A stretch of 64,000 bases of DNA, taken from NCBI RefSeq assembly GCF_026914265.1, contig NC_069124.1, forward strand, positions 90,610,628-90,674,627, written 5' to 3'. A program made the translations under genes and the position numbers. Position 1 is the first letter of the stretch; each line of letters opens with the position of its first letter. Under the pieces are notes generated by a model. That model searched no databases. It saw only the letters and a program-made list of their open reading frames with translations, and was not told where the DNA came from. Positions 36,394-48,573 of this stretch are shown one piece after another. The DNA is from Mya arenaria. Taxonomy: Eukaryota; Mollusca; Bivalvia; Myida; Myidae.

Positions 36394-38365
36394 GAATTAC
36401 GGACACTACGGACCATGGACATTACGGACCAGACACTACGGACCAGATTTAGGGACATTACGGACCAGATTTAGGGACATTACGGACCAGATTTAGAAAT
36501 TTACGGACCAGATTTAGAAACTTACGGACCATGATTTAAACACATTTTTTTTTAATTATTCACTCATTAGTTTTTAATTTGTTAATAAATACTTGAATAT
36601 GAGTGCTCAGTATGACGTTATATCTTCCATAAAACTGTGAAAAATCGCGTGAAGTTCGAATAGATCGGCAGTTAAATCAGTTAAAAGCAACAGAAGATAT
36701 ATGTTCCAAAACAGTTTATTTACCAAAATAAATCGAGCACATATAAGAACACGTGGGTGATACTGGCGGCTGCGGACATCTGGCTACCCTCAAGAACACT
36801 GTCTGTTGTTGGCAGTCGCATGATGTGGTCGGGTGGTCGGACGTCGCTGTGGTTGATCGTCTCGTCCTATAATGTTAAAATGTTTTAAACACAAGCTATT
36901 GATTCATCAGTTTTAACCATTTCTGAAACTAAAATTTGTCGAAATTTGAAATCTATGTTAGTTATATGTTTACCAAGTTCATCATCCTATCTCATAAGAA
37001 AACTGTAACATACCTGGACTTCCATAGACTCTTCTGGTCGAGTTTCATCATTACACGTGATGCACGTGAACTCTAACTCGGTCCCATCCACGTTCGCAGC
37101 ATCATACTGGGCAATGGATATACCGGTACCACAGCGTAGATGTTGCCAACGTTCACATATGTCGCATTCCACGGCGCGGTGGTTTGCATAAACACCTCTA
37201 GACCAGTGGATACAACGAGCGCAAGGCATACTTATAGATCTTTTCAGTTTTATGGCAGAGGAAATTTTGAGGATGTAAGGGGGGGGGGGGTGAGCTTATT
37301 AACCCTCGCCATCGGGTTATACCCATTCGGTGAGCACGCTACGTTTTACAGTATTTCTACAGATTTAATAACATTTAAAACATATCGTCTTTAATCGTAG
37401 CGTGGGTGCTTTGGACTGTATATATATAAATACTCCTACACAGTATGTATAAATCTCTGGTTAAAAATTCAATATTTAAATAATATCTTAAGAATCTATC
37501 ACATACGCATTAAAATCAAACACTTCAAATACATCATATACAAACATTTTAGCCTACATTTTAAAAAAGATGTCTAAATTTTAAAATTCTTTACAATAGT
37601 AAGTGTTTATATATATACAACGTATCCTTGGCATTATAACAACTAGCTAGTGAGAATTTTTTTTTTTTTTAAATGACAGATTTCTCACTAGTTAGTTTCC
37701 TAGTATGTAAACCTCAACTCTTGCTTTATATTAAATAAACGATGTGTGTTTGTTGCAATTCTTGCAAACTGATTTTTAAAACTGGCAATTTCTGTTGCCT
37801 TAATTAGTTATAATTGTACCCGTAATTATCGGCGGTATATTACAAAAGAAACAAACATTACAATGACAACCTTTAATTGGCAATCATAAAAGTGTGAAAA
37901 CCCATTGTAACGGCGCACTTTCAATTAAATCAGATGAAACGGAAAACAAACAAATATGACTATTCAAAGTTTATTTCAGAAAGCAATCGATCACATATGA
38001 AAACATTAATATTCACATTTACAATTAGAAGATAAACACATTACGTTCATTATTATTCATTATTATTCGAATTATCATTATACTTTATTAAAAATATATT
38101 GATGTTTAACATTGGAATTTCATGGGATTTTTCAGTTACATTAAAGATAATTGTCATACTGAGCACTAATATTCAAGTATTTATTAACAAATTTCAGACC
38201 AATGAGTGAATAATTAAAAAAAACAAATGTTTAAAAACAATATAAATCATGGTCCGTAAATTTCTAAATCTGGTCCGTAATGTCCCTAAATCTGGTCCGT
38301 AATGTCCCTAAATCTGGTCCGTAGTGTCTGGTCCGTAATGTCCATGGTCCGTAGTGTCCGTGACC
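36394..38365. mobile_element. Mutator-like DNA transposon, 9-bp target duplication
   Basis: The ends are inverted copies of each other over about 230 bp, with sub-repeats of TTACGGACCAGATTTAGGGA and the shared start TACGGACACTACGGACCATG. The direct repeat CTTAGGTAA flanks both ends exactly (36385-36393 and 38366-38374). A 9-bp duplication with long inverted repeats is characteristic of Mutator-like elements. No transposase frame lies inside, so it is non-autonomous. Inner AT-rich parts also mirror each other (about 36545-36610 and 38140-38215). Confidence 0.85.
36720..37229 (-). CDS. Small PHD-finger protein carried by the transposon
   Basis: Two exons on the minus strand: 37014-37229 and 36720-36866, phase 0, donor CAG|GTATGT, acceptor ATTATAG. 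Together they give 120 residues from the ATG at 37229. Residues 3-59 carry the C4HC3 zinc pattern: PCARC, then ECDICERWQHLRC, then TCITC. The second exon reads DETINHSDVRPPDHIMRLP and ends at TAA. PHD fingers usually bind histone tails; no such function is shown here. It may be a captured host fragment or the N-terminal accessory part of a longer transposon protein whose transposase was lost. Confidence 0.6.
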
Positions 38366-38374
38366 CTTAGGTAA

Positions 38375-40810
38375 ATATGATATACAAAATCGATATTTTC
38401 CCCTTATGCTTTTATTTATTCAGAATTTGATGGAAAAAAAAGAATAGATTTAATAATTTGAATTCAGATAAAGTTAAAATTGATATTTAAGCTTTAAGAT
38501 GTTATTACCTGTTCATCAACTCTTTTTTTACTCACCATAATATTGATGTAAGCGGCTGTATTAGTTGTTGACACTTTCAGCACATATTTATCATCTACAA
38601 TTAAAGGTTTGTCTAGTATCTTTAAATGTATTAGTGAAGAAATTTCGAATGGCGTTCTTTCTTGGTGTTCTTGATACTTATTTGTATAAGTCTGCGTGTT
38701 TTATATTAGTTCTAAATCGTTGGAATTTTACTGTGTGCGGGTGGGGTATTGTCACATTGTGAAATAGTCATTGTGTTGTGAAATTGATAAAACAATTGGC
38801 CGAAGAAATAAGCCTATAACTGGCTTATATGCATAAATATATTATACAGTTATTACAACTCAATCAAATAAATCATATAAATTGAATTTTCAATAATGAA
38901 ACAATTTCAATTTAAAACCAAATCCATATGCTCCAAACTAATTATGGTTGAAATCTTTTTTGAACCAATGGGATGGCAGTATTTTTTCAAAATATTTCAC
39001 TTTTGAATTCCCTATGGTCAATGGTTACCGTTAACAGTGAAGTTGAAACAATATTGTTTGCCTGATTATTTTGTGTAAGTGTCGTATTTCTATAATGGAC
39101 TAGTGCTGAGTTTTAAGATTACACAATATTTTAAAATGCAAATTTCCTTGATGTGATAAAAATGAATTTTAATACTAAATGCATCATTCACCAAAAAACA
39201 CCACGAGCTTTGCTTGCAGATACATTGTCGTTAATTTGTCAAGAAACACAATTCAACATGTATTTTATTCTGATAACTTATCATTAAAGAGAGAAGAGAG
39301 TTTTTCTAGACTTTGATTAGTATAAATTTAGTTACTAGTAAGTATTCTTTAAAAGTTTTAATGAGTGCTCTCCCTGTCATTAACTCAGTGTTAAAAGAAA
39401 TTCAGCAATTTAATGCGCCACTGTTGGTCCCAACTTTTAAGCTTATTCAAAGGTTAAATTAATATAACACACTGAACTGACATGTTGGCTTAATATTTCT
39501 GCAGGATAATAACCTTGAAAATAAAATAAGAATCTAATATAAGCCATGAAAAGGTGGACAGGCACTAGTCAGTGCCTTCCTGTTAACAATTATGACCGGT
39601 TTAAAAAGGTCATTTTGTAAATTACAACCCTCACTGTTTTATTACCTTTGGCTGAATATATATTAAGTGATGTCATCTGCAATAATGAGTGCTGTTGAGG
39701 CATTCATGTTGACGAAAAAAGCAGCTTTTAACAAAACAAATTTAAAGGGACTTGCTCATGGTTGGTAAAATGCACTTTTCCCGAAATAAAAGAAAAGAAA
39801 TAAATTGTGGCAAATCATTTAAATTGTCAAAACTAAGATACTGACAGCTCAAACCCTTCAACACATTTTGATATTCAAATATTGTATTTAAAGCAGGGCG
39901 CGACACTAAGGTAACCCAGTGACCCGAGACACCCATTTTTCTGACAGGATTACCACAGCCAATTTGCTAGGGTCACCAGGGTCACCAGATAAAAACACTT
40001 TGCCACTGTGGTAATATCATATATATTTTATTTTTTTATCAAATGAAAAAAAAAGAATAAATACAAAACTATGCTTTATCAATAAATAAACAATCTCTTT
40101 ATGTATATAGCACATATTTTTGCGATGTGAATTATGTCATTTAAAAATTAATCATTTAATTGATTTTTTGTGAATATTTGCAGGACACCCTGTTTTTTTA
40201 CGGGTCACAAATTTTTGTAATATTTTATGTGTTGCGGTGTGTCACCTGTTAGTTTCGCGCCCTGTTTAAAGACCACATTTTTTTTATACCATTGGTATGG
40301 CATTTAAGCAAATTATTGTAGCGTGATAAGTTGATGGATATTATCATGTGATGTTTCTAATGTAAAAGAAAAAATGTACAACAGCTATTGTATCAGTCCT
40401 TGTGGTGAAGATGTCAGTTTTCTAATTTTTCTTGACTGTTACAGCATGGGATTGTTCCACATTACAACCAACATATTTTTTTTATTTTTTTAAATTGTAT
40501 TTATTTTCTGCAATTTCTGTATCAATGAGTTTTTTTTTTTTTAAATGAGTGTTTTCAGATGCATTTTTGGGAAAATTAAATTTGGTCCAGAAACATGAGG
40601 GAGACCTTTTAAAATTTATATTTTAGCTTAAATCAAACTTTTGATATAGAATTTACCTTTTTGAGTTGTGGCTTCAGGGAACATAAAAATATCTGAACAA
40701 TAAAAAAGTTTCCTTGAATGACCATTATTGTTGCTAGCGCAATGATATGCTTTCAATATCTGCTGGGTTTCAGATAACACTAACTGTGCAGTTTTGGCAG
40801 TGTGTACAAG
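38375..40810. other. Intergenic between FEM1B and EDC3 (divergent)
   Basis: AT-rich. On the minus strand near 38510-38540 an ATG followed by nine codons and CAG|GTAATA could be a 5' exon for FEM1B, but its phase does not fit the known first exon. A dispersed repeat starting near 39745 (TTGCTCATGGTTGGTAAAAT) was noted. EDC3's promoter and any non-coding first exon should lie here; an acceptor GGCAG at 40796-40800 precedes the EDC3 start codon. Confidence 0.45.
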
Positions 40811-43800
40811 ATGAACTACGTAGGGTGTCTAGTGTCACTGAACTGTGGGGATGTGCTGGGTGTGTACCAGGGCCAGGTGTGTAAGGTGGACAACTCCGAA
40901 CAGGCCATCACACTCTGCATGCCTTTCAGAAATGGAGTCCAGTGTGAGTTTCCAGAAGTCACCATCAGGTAATGTCACCTTCACTCATGAATGGATCATC
41001 TGTTAGTTTAATAATTCATGCCTTCTTTTCATTATGGTAATAACAGCTTTTGTCTTTAATAAGTCCAGTAGATGCCAGTATAAAGTTATTTACAGAATGC
41101 TGTTGGTCTCTTTTCTCTTTGTGATTTATAGTAACATGTATTCCTTTAGCATTTGTTACGTCATGTGAATTTTCTTGCATTTATCTTGATTGATTTAATG
41201 AATGTAAAATTTCAGTGCTTGTGACATCAAAGAATTAAGGATTGTTAAATCAGCTAATGAAGCACGCAAAATTGTGTGCAAAAGTGCTACACCATCCAAG
41301 CTGTCGAAGGAGACAGCGGAGGATTTGGATGCAGTTGCCTCCCCTGGACGGGTTGTGGAGGCTAGGCTCGACACAGGCAACCCAGTAAATGGAACAGGGT
41401 ATGGAACTGTTAACAACACAAAAGACAGACAAGATTTTAATAAATGCCGTAGTGACAATAGTTTAACACCTAGCAAAGACAGACTAGGAGCAGGCGTGTC
41501 CGAGACTCAATTAAGGCGAACTCCAACCAGGGATAGGAATGGTTCAGTGAATAACCAGGGGTGTCAAAATGGTAACAGAGACAGGTAGGTACATTTAAAC
41601 TTAGTTCATACTTGGCTGTCTTGATTACTAGAATTCCAACTCAGTTTGGTCTTAAAATTGTATATGTATACAAAGTACTAACCTTTTTTCTCAAATTCCT
41701 GTGAAGTTTGTTATCAGAAAAAAGGCTGAATTCATGTACATGTAGGCTTCCTGTAGCTTTTAAAAAATAAATATATGGGACACATGAGGGGATTTGGGGT
41801 CTTCAGACGAATTGTTATATAAGGCTATTTAACTTTATATGATAATTCATATTTATCAATCTTGTTTCAAACACCCCTAACCTAGGCTCATTTGTGGTCC
41901 AGCCTATTGTTTTTATATATATACTGAAATAATAATGTTATTTCATATTTCAATGTCCTATGTTCCTAAAAGTGAAATTAGGTTCTATTAATTGTACATG
42001 TATATCATACTATAAATTCTATTTATGAAGTTTGTTTTCTAGGTATGATTATGATGTTGCCAATGGTAACAGATACAATAGACAAACTCCAACTAAGGAT
42101 GAGCAGTTCAGGACCAGAGTTAATTCAGGTAACCTAAAGGAAAAAGGAAATACAGGAATTTTAGGTATCCCACTTATATATATGTTTTATAAATTATGTC
42201 TGCCGACCCAATTTTAGTTTTTTGTTTTCTGTACAGAAAAAGTGTGATATATATTTTTTTTCGAAAATAAAATAAAATACAAGTTTTTTTGAGTATTGAA
42301 GATTGTTAAATATGTTGTTTATGCTGATTTCAGTTGAAATATAAAGCAAGTATACAAAGTGTAATAACTGCATATATGTGATGTACTTTTACTCGTTTAT
42401 TTTGCATATAATGTTAATAAGAAAGGCGTAAAAAAAATTGTGTATTTCCATTTTCGTGACATACCCAGGTACAGTACCCTTTTTTGCGCCGACCCAAAAC
42501 CTTTTTCTTGGTTTGGGAAATACTTCTTATCATGTGTTTAATATTTTTTATTTAACAAATTAAAATGATGTGTTTTTGGCTTTTAACAATACCAGCATTG
42601 CTAATACTGATTGTATAGATGCTCTTAAGCATGCGACAAAAAAGCTCACCTAACCTATAAACATATAATTTTTTAAAGCCTCATAAAAATATAAAAGCTA
42701 ATAAAGCTAGTACAGAACTAGCCTGTTTGTGAGTCTGATTCCTTAAAGCAGCTATCAGAGAACTAGTTTATTTGTGGGTAAGATTCCGTAATAGAGCTAT
42801 CCAAAAATTTGCTTCTTATGCCCCCCTTCGAAGAAGAAGGGTATATTGCTTTGCACATGTCGATCGGTCGGTCGGTCGATCAGTCTGTCGGTCTGTTAGT
42901 AGACCAAAGCTTGTCCGAGTGATAACTCAACAATGCCTTGACGTAAGGTCATAAAACCTGACACAAAGATAGGGCCTGACCAGTAGATGACCCCTATTGA
43001 TTTTAGGGGTCATCGGGTCACAGTGACCTTGAATGATAAAAGGTTGTCCGATTGGTAATTCGACAATGCCTGCACCCATGGCCCTCAATCTTGACTTGGA
43101 GGTTGGGTTTGACCAGTAGATGACCCCCATTGATTTTTGGGTTAATCGGGCCAAGGGTCAAGATCACAATGACCTTGAATGAAAAAAAATTGTCCGAGTG
43201 ATAACTTGACAATGCCTTCACCCATGGCCCTCAAACTTGACTTGGAGGTTGGGCCTGACCAGTAGATTACCCCTTTTGATTTTGGGGGTCATCAGGTCAA
43301 AGGTCAAGGTCACATTGACCTTGAATGATAAAAGGTTGTCTGAGTGATAACTTGAAACTGCCTGCACCCATGGCCCTCAAACTTGACTTGAAGGTTTTGC
43401 CAGACCAGTTGATGACCCTTATTTATTTTTGGGGTCATCATGTCAAAGGTCAAGGTCACAGTGACCTTAAAGGCAAACTTGACAATTCCTGGACCTATGG
43501 TCATCAAACTTGACATGAAGGTTGGGCCTGACCAGTAGATGACCCCTCTTGATTTTGGGTTTTATCAGGTCAAAGGTCAAGGTCACAGTGACCTTTAACA
43601 CGAAAAAGTTAACAAAGCTTCTCCCAGTGATATCTCAACAAAGCCTGGACATATGACCTGTAGATGACCCCTTTAATTTAAGGGGTCACCGGGTCAAAGG
43701 TCAGGGTCCTAGTGACCTTGAACGCAAAAGCTTGTCTGTGTGATAACTTGACACTGCCTGCACCCATGGCCGTTAAACTTGGAGGTCCATGCATATTTCA

Positions 43801-46800
43801 TTCAATTGTCCAAATAATCCTGACAACATGGGGCTCAGGGGGGAGCATAATGTTTGACAAACATCTCTTGTTTGGGTGTTGAATTCCTTAAAATCCACTT
43901 TTGTTGTATTCTATATATTTTGACACATCATTGAACTACTAAAGAAAGGCATCAATATTAACCAGGTTTTCACAAAGTGAAACCTGGTTGTTAGAATGAC
44001 GTACGCCATTGTTCAGGCAGAAAGAAGGCGTCAAACTTTCCTATGAAACTGAATAACTTTAGTTAGGGTTGACATATCTTGACAGAACTTTATTTATAGG
44101 AAGAGTTTATAGTTAGCTTTTATGGGATAGCGTTGAAGGCCCGAAGGGTCAAGGTTAAGGTCACTGTTACTAAAAAAAGGAAAAAAACAGTTGAACCCAA
44201 ATAACTTGAGTTAGGGTTGACAAATCTTGACTAAACTTGGTATTCAGGAAGAGTTTATGGATACCTTTCATTGGATTGTGTTTGGGGTCAAGGTCATGGT
44301 CACTGTTACGAAAATTAGAAAAACAGTTGAAACTGAACTCGCAATGAAGGCTGAAGTTCTTCTGCCAATTATTGAAAACCTTGTTTCGTCGCATTGCGGT
44401 GTTTCTTGTTTAATTGATATTTCAAGATTGAATGCATATTATAATTACAGTTGAAACTTGTTATGTCGACTTTGTCAGGACCTAGGGAAAAAAGTCGAGA
44501 TAACGAACATTTGACACAATTTGTGACAAACGAATTACAAAAAAATATCACATTTGAGTTTGATTTTTGTCCAACGACTTCTGCAATTGAACAGTCTTGT
44601 TACCGTCATGAAAACAGCAAACGTATTATTGAAAAATGAAGTGAAAAAGAGAAATATTTGTGTCCGATTTATTTCATTCACATTTATGGATTATATAAAA
44701 CAGATATGAAACCTCAATTGCGTATACTTGTACATTGTAAGACAACACTATAACACATATGACAACAACTTAAAATAGCACATTCGATCATGTTGCTTTT
44801 TTGTGAGAAATTTCTTCGTCACGTAACTTTCAATGTTGTCGAATATTCCGATGATGTCGTCATTGTGCGTTCCAATGAATAGCTTGTGCAATAAATGTGT
44901 CCTTAATAAAAACAAACACCTTTAATTAATCACACTTACCAATAAACCTCCAATTATGACAGTTTATTATTTTGACACATAATTTAGCGACATGACGCAA
45001 AGCGCATAAATATTTTCGCACCTACAACTCGATCTACAGTACGACATAAGGAACAAGGGAAATGTGTGAAATTTGACCACAGAGACTGAAATAGGAGGTA
45101 GACATAGCGAAAAAGTCAAGATAGAAAAATCGACAGAAACAGATTTATTTTATATAGAATAAGAAGGAATAAATTTTGGACCAGAGAATAAAGTCGACAT
45201 AACCGGAAAGTCAGATATCCGACGTGGACATAGCGAGTTTGGACTGTATGTTTTGTTACACATGTACATGAAAATGTAAATTGTTTATTTTGTTTCAGCA
45301 TCAGAAAACAAGGGCAGTCATAAAAGTAGTGTTCCAAGAAAGATCGAGTTTAAGAAGAACATCCAAAACAGACAGGACTGTTTTAGTGCTCCAGTTGATT
45401 CATATTTAGATGAGTTTGACTTTGAAAAAAATCTTAAACTGTTTGATAAAAAGGCAGTATTTGAGGAGATAGAAAATAATAACCCAGAGTTAATTAATAT
45501 AGATAAAAAGCCAGAAAAGTATAGGCATGATGAAAATGTGCTTCAATCAAAGCCAGTCCAGCTTCAACGAATCAAGGTTCCCAAAGAGTATGGTGCATCA
45601 TTTACAACAGGTACGCTCATGTAGCAAGCTTAAGTTGGCTATACAGTAATTTCATGTAACATTATAAATTCTATGGTTTATTATCATGTCTATATTATTT
45701 AACTTACAAAATCACTTTCTACATGGCAGTTTGTCGCATTTAAATCAGAAAATAATAATATCATATATCACCCACTTGATGATATAGTTCTACATATACA
45801 AGATTAAATTCTGTGTATTGCAGATTCTGGTTTGGTAGTTCCTAGTATTGACTATGAGTTGCGCAACAAGCTGTTTGACATTGCTGATGCATATGGGTTT
45901 TCTGTTGAGCGTCGACTGGAGATGATTGGCCGCTCCTCCAGTGAGATGGTACTGCAGCTGCTCGGGGGCAGTAACAGGTAAGTGTAGTACCTAGTAGTGC
46001 CTACTTCAATGACCAGTGTGTACAGATAGTACCTTCTGGTAGTCTTTTGCTCAACTGAGGGCTTTTTTCATATAAAATACGTGCCACATCAAGCTTAAAT
46101 ATCTTCCACAGAAAATTGGGGGACAAATATTTTTAAATAGAAAACTTATTGTTTATTGTTAAAATACACGGCTATTTTTTAATGAATCAGTAAAACAAAT
46201 AAAAAAAATGATTTCTTTTTCATGCAGGTTGAATCCACAGAATGGTCACCAGTTGCCCACGGTCTTGGTGCTGTGTGGGCCGCATGTGCAGGGAGCCCAG
46301 GGCCTCAACTGTGCCCGCCACCTCGTGAACCACGGTGTACGCACCATTGTCTTCCTGCCCAACTTCCTGCGCATGATCCAGGCAGTTGAGTTGGAGCTTA
46401 GGCTGTATGAGACCAGCAACGGCAAGCGCTACAGCATGGAAAAAGGTGTATAAAAATTCTGTGTTATTGTGCTTATAGTTTTGTTTGGGTCCATTACTTA
46501 ATTTGATTAGAATTTAATAAAAAATACAAATATAGATTATGAATATTGATTATTATTTTTATGCTGGTATCAAACGTTAAAAATAAGAAATATAACAATT
46601 CTTGTTACCTCCACATTAATGTAAACTATATATTCATAACTGTTGAAATAAGCCATTATGTTGCATTGTTTGCTTTGGTTAAGAGTTTTGATGATATGAA
46701 GCAACATTTAATGAAATATCTATTACACTTTTGATTAAACATTGATTCCTTATATTTTCAGATATTCCTACTTGTTCAATAGATATGATCGTCAATTGTT

Positions 46801-47093
46801 TGGATAGTCATGAAAACTCATTTCTGAAAGACCAGAGCTGGTACCAGTCTCATGTTAGATGGGTTAAACACAGCCGGGCTCAAGTTTTTACGATAGACCC
46901 ACCAATAGAAAATGTTGACATTTTACCAAAATGGTGTTTGTATCCTGTGCTGCCATTGGCTAGGCTTGACATGACATCACAGGTGTACCTATGTGACCTT
47001 GGGATCCCAAAAAATGTGTTTAAGGATGCAGGTGTCACATACAGGTCTCCTTTTGGACACAAGTTCATAATACCTCTCCATTTACAGTCCTAG
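40811..47093 (+). CDS. EDC3: EDC3, enhancer of mRNA decapping 3
   Basis: Seven coding exons: 40811-40968, 41216-41584, 42043-42128, 45299-45610, 45824-45977, 46228-46445 and 46762-47093. All have GT-AG borders and matching phases; 542 residues (human about 508). Residues 1-65 are the divergent LSm domain (NCGDVLGVYQGQV, ITLCMPFRNGV). A polar linker follows. The FDF motif is DEFDFEKNLKLFDKKAVFEE, around residues 240-260, and binds the decapping helicase DDX6. From about residue 305 comes the YjeF-N dimerisation domain (DSGLVVPSI, VLVLCGPHVQGAQG, TIVFLPNFLR, INCLDS, YLCDLGIPKNVFKDAG). The protein ends SPFGHKFIIPLHLQS. EDC3 is a P-body scaffold that activates DCP2. The ATG follows an acceptor, suggesting an upstream non-coding exon. 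Confidence 0.96.
42816..43874. mobile_element. Bivalve-type interspersed element rich in AGGTCA motifs (EDC3 intron 3)
   Basis: The left end TTATGCCCCCCTTCGAAGAA and the right end GGGGGGAGCATAATG are partial inverted copies. A GGTCGGTCGGTC stretch follows the left end. The centre has about five to six diverged units of about 110-160 bp with CCATGGCCCTCAAACTTGAC, GACCAGTAGATGACCCC and GGTCAAGGTCACAGTGACCT. No protein is encoded. Several short frames are by-products. Confidence 0.75.
43965..44412. mobile_element. Repeat element beginning with an AACCAGGTTTTCAC hairpin
   Basis: AACCAGGTTTTCACAAAGTG is followed by GAAACCTGGTT, forming a hairpin. Inside, two diverged units share GTTAGGGTTGACA and GGTCACTGTTAC. 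The end, AAGGCTGAAGTTCTTCTGCC then TTGAAAACCTTGT, recurs at about 63865-63904, so the two are one family. Confidence 0.6.
44448..45246. mobile_element. Tc1/pogo-like non-autonomous transposon, TA target
   Basis: The left end CAGTTGAAACTTGTTATGTC and the right end, read inverted, CAGTCCAAACTCGCTATGTC, match. Both are flanked by TA (44446-44447 and 45247-45248). CAGT termini and a TA duplication are typical of pogo/Tigger elements. The length is 799 bp with no transposase frame. The right end lies 52 bp before EDC3 exon 4. Confidence 0.8.
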
Positions 47094-48538
47094 TGTGCTC
47101 TGACCTCCACTGAAGGGGGAACTAATTTAGATTGACAATTGAATCTTTTCATTCAGATTCAGAAATTCAATAATATTAAAAACAGTACATGTATCTGAAT
47201 ACAACACTGTACAAAGTTAGTTCTTGATAATAAACATTCTTTAATTACTGTTACGGGATCGGAGCAGTTTGTGAAAAAAAAGGCAAGTTATCACTTATTG
47301 GTACATTATCAGCCTTTTCCTTACCCTCAGAATTTGGACAATGCACAACTTGCCAAATTAAGGGGGAGATATTTGTGAGATTCCAAATTACATGGACATG
47401 TACTAAGAAGTGAGAACTATTTGTTGTGTCTTTGAGCATTAATTTTGTTTGAATTTTAATATTGAAATTCTTTCAAAGTTTTAATAAGGGTGCAATTATA
47501 TACACATGTAATACATTTGATTTTACATTCAAAGACCTGTGCCAATTTTATGCTTCTTTTTATTTGATCCTTAGATTTTTATTGGTGATGTTTTATTTTA
47601 AAATGGTCAGTGTAACAGTGTCCTAATTGATTTCTTTTATCGTTAAGTTGGGCTTTTTAACAGGCTGTTGTGATATAGATAGTAATGATAACTTTTGAAG
47701 ATGGTTTTTGCTATTGTGTGGTATTGGTCAGTTTTGCAAGGTTTAAAATTTGGACACTATTCACCAGAAAACAATAGAAAATATGGTTTTTTTTGCATCC
47801 TGGCCAATTCTTGAAAAAATCAAGTTTTTAACGTGACAAATTTCCAAATAATCTACAGTAATTGAAGGGATAACATATTGCTGTTGCTAAACAATTGATG
47901 GGCAATGTGGCAGCATATTTTCTATTGACCCTCTTCATTCATACAATATATTATTGCACAACGTTTATCAGTGAACCATGTCTTTAATAACTATTGAAAG
48001 GCATTGAAAATTTAACATTTTGCTCTATACAGGGATTGATATTTATCATAAAAAGGTTGATACAGATGAAAACAGTATTATCATTTTATTGTTTGCTGGG
48101 CAATGACTACATGTACTTGTTGTATGAGAAAGTCTGGTTTTATTTTATTTACTGTCTTTTTTTAAACTGATGCTTATTGATCAGTGAATACATGCACATG
48201 TGACATAAAGTGGGTAAAATTGCCTACTTTTGTGTTTTATACTTTATTTTCAAAGATTTGATTGTTTTTAATGAATTTCATTTGCTATTTTAATAGTTCA
48301 ATATGTGAACGACAATAATGAGAAACTTTGGCTTGTCTCAATATTTCTTGACATGGAACAAAAATCTGTATGTAAAATGTTTACCTTGCTGGTTGAAAAA
48401 TTTGTTAATTAATTTTCCATGTTGGTTTTCACACTGTATCTATAGACAGCGTGATATTCCAGGAAGATGTTACTGATGGTGATTAAACTAAGATAGCTGT
48501 TGCTGCTGATGATGAGGACGCAGTTGATAATGTTGAAA

Positions 48539-48573
<35 letters not shown>

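Noticed and set aside
42772-43516. Several short frames within the AGGTCA-rich repeat
   Set aside because: They fall in different frames of a diverged repeat with no domain.
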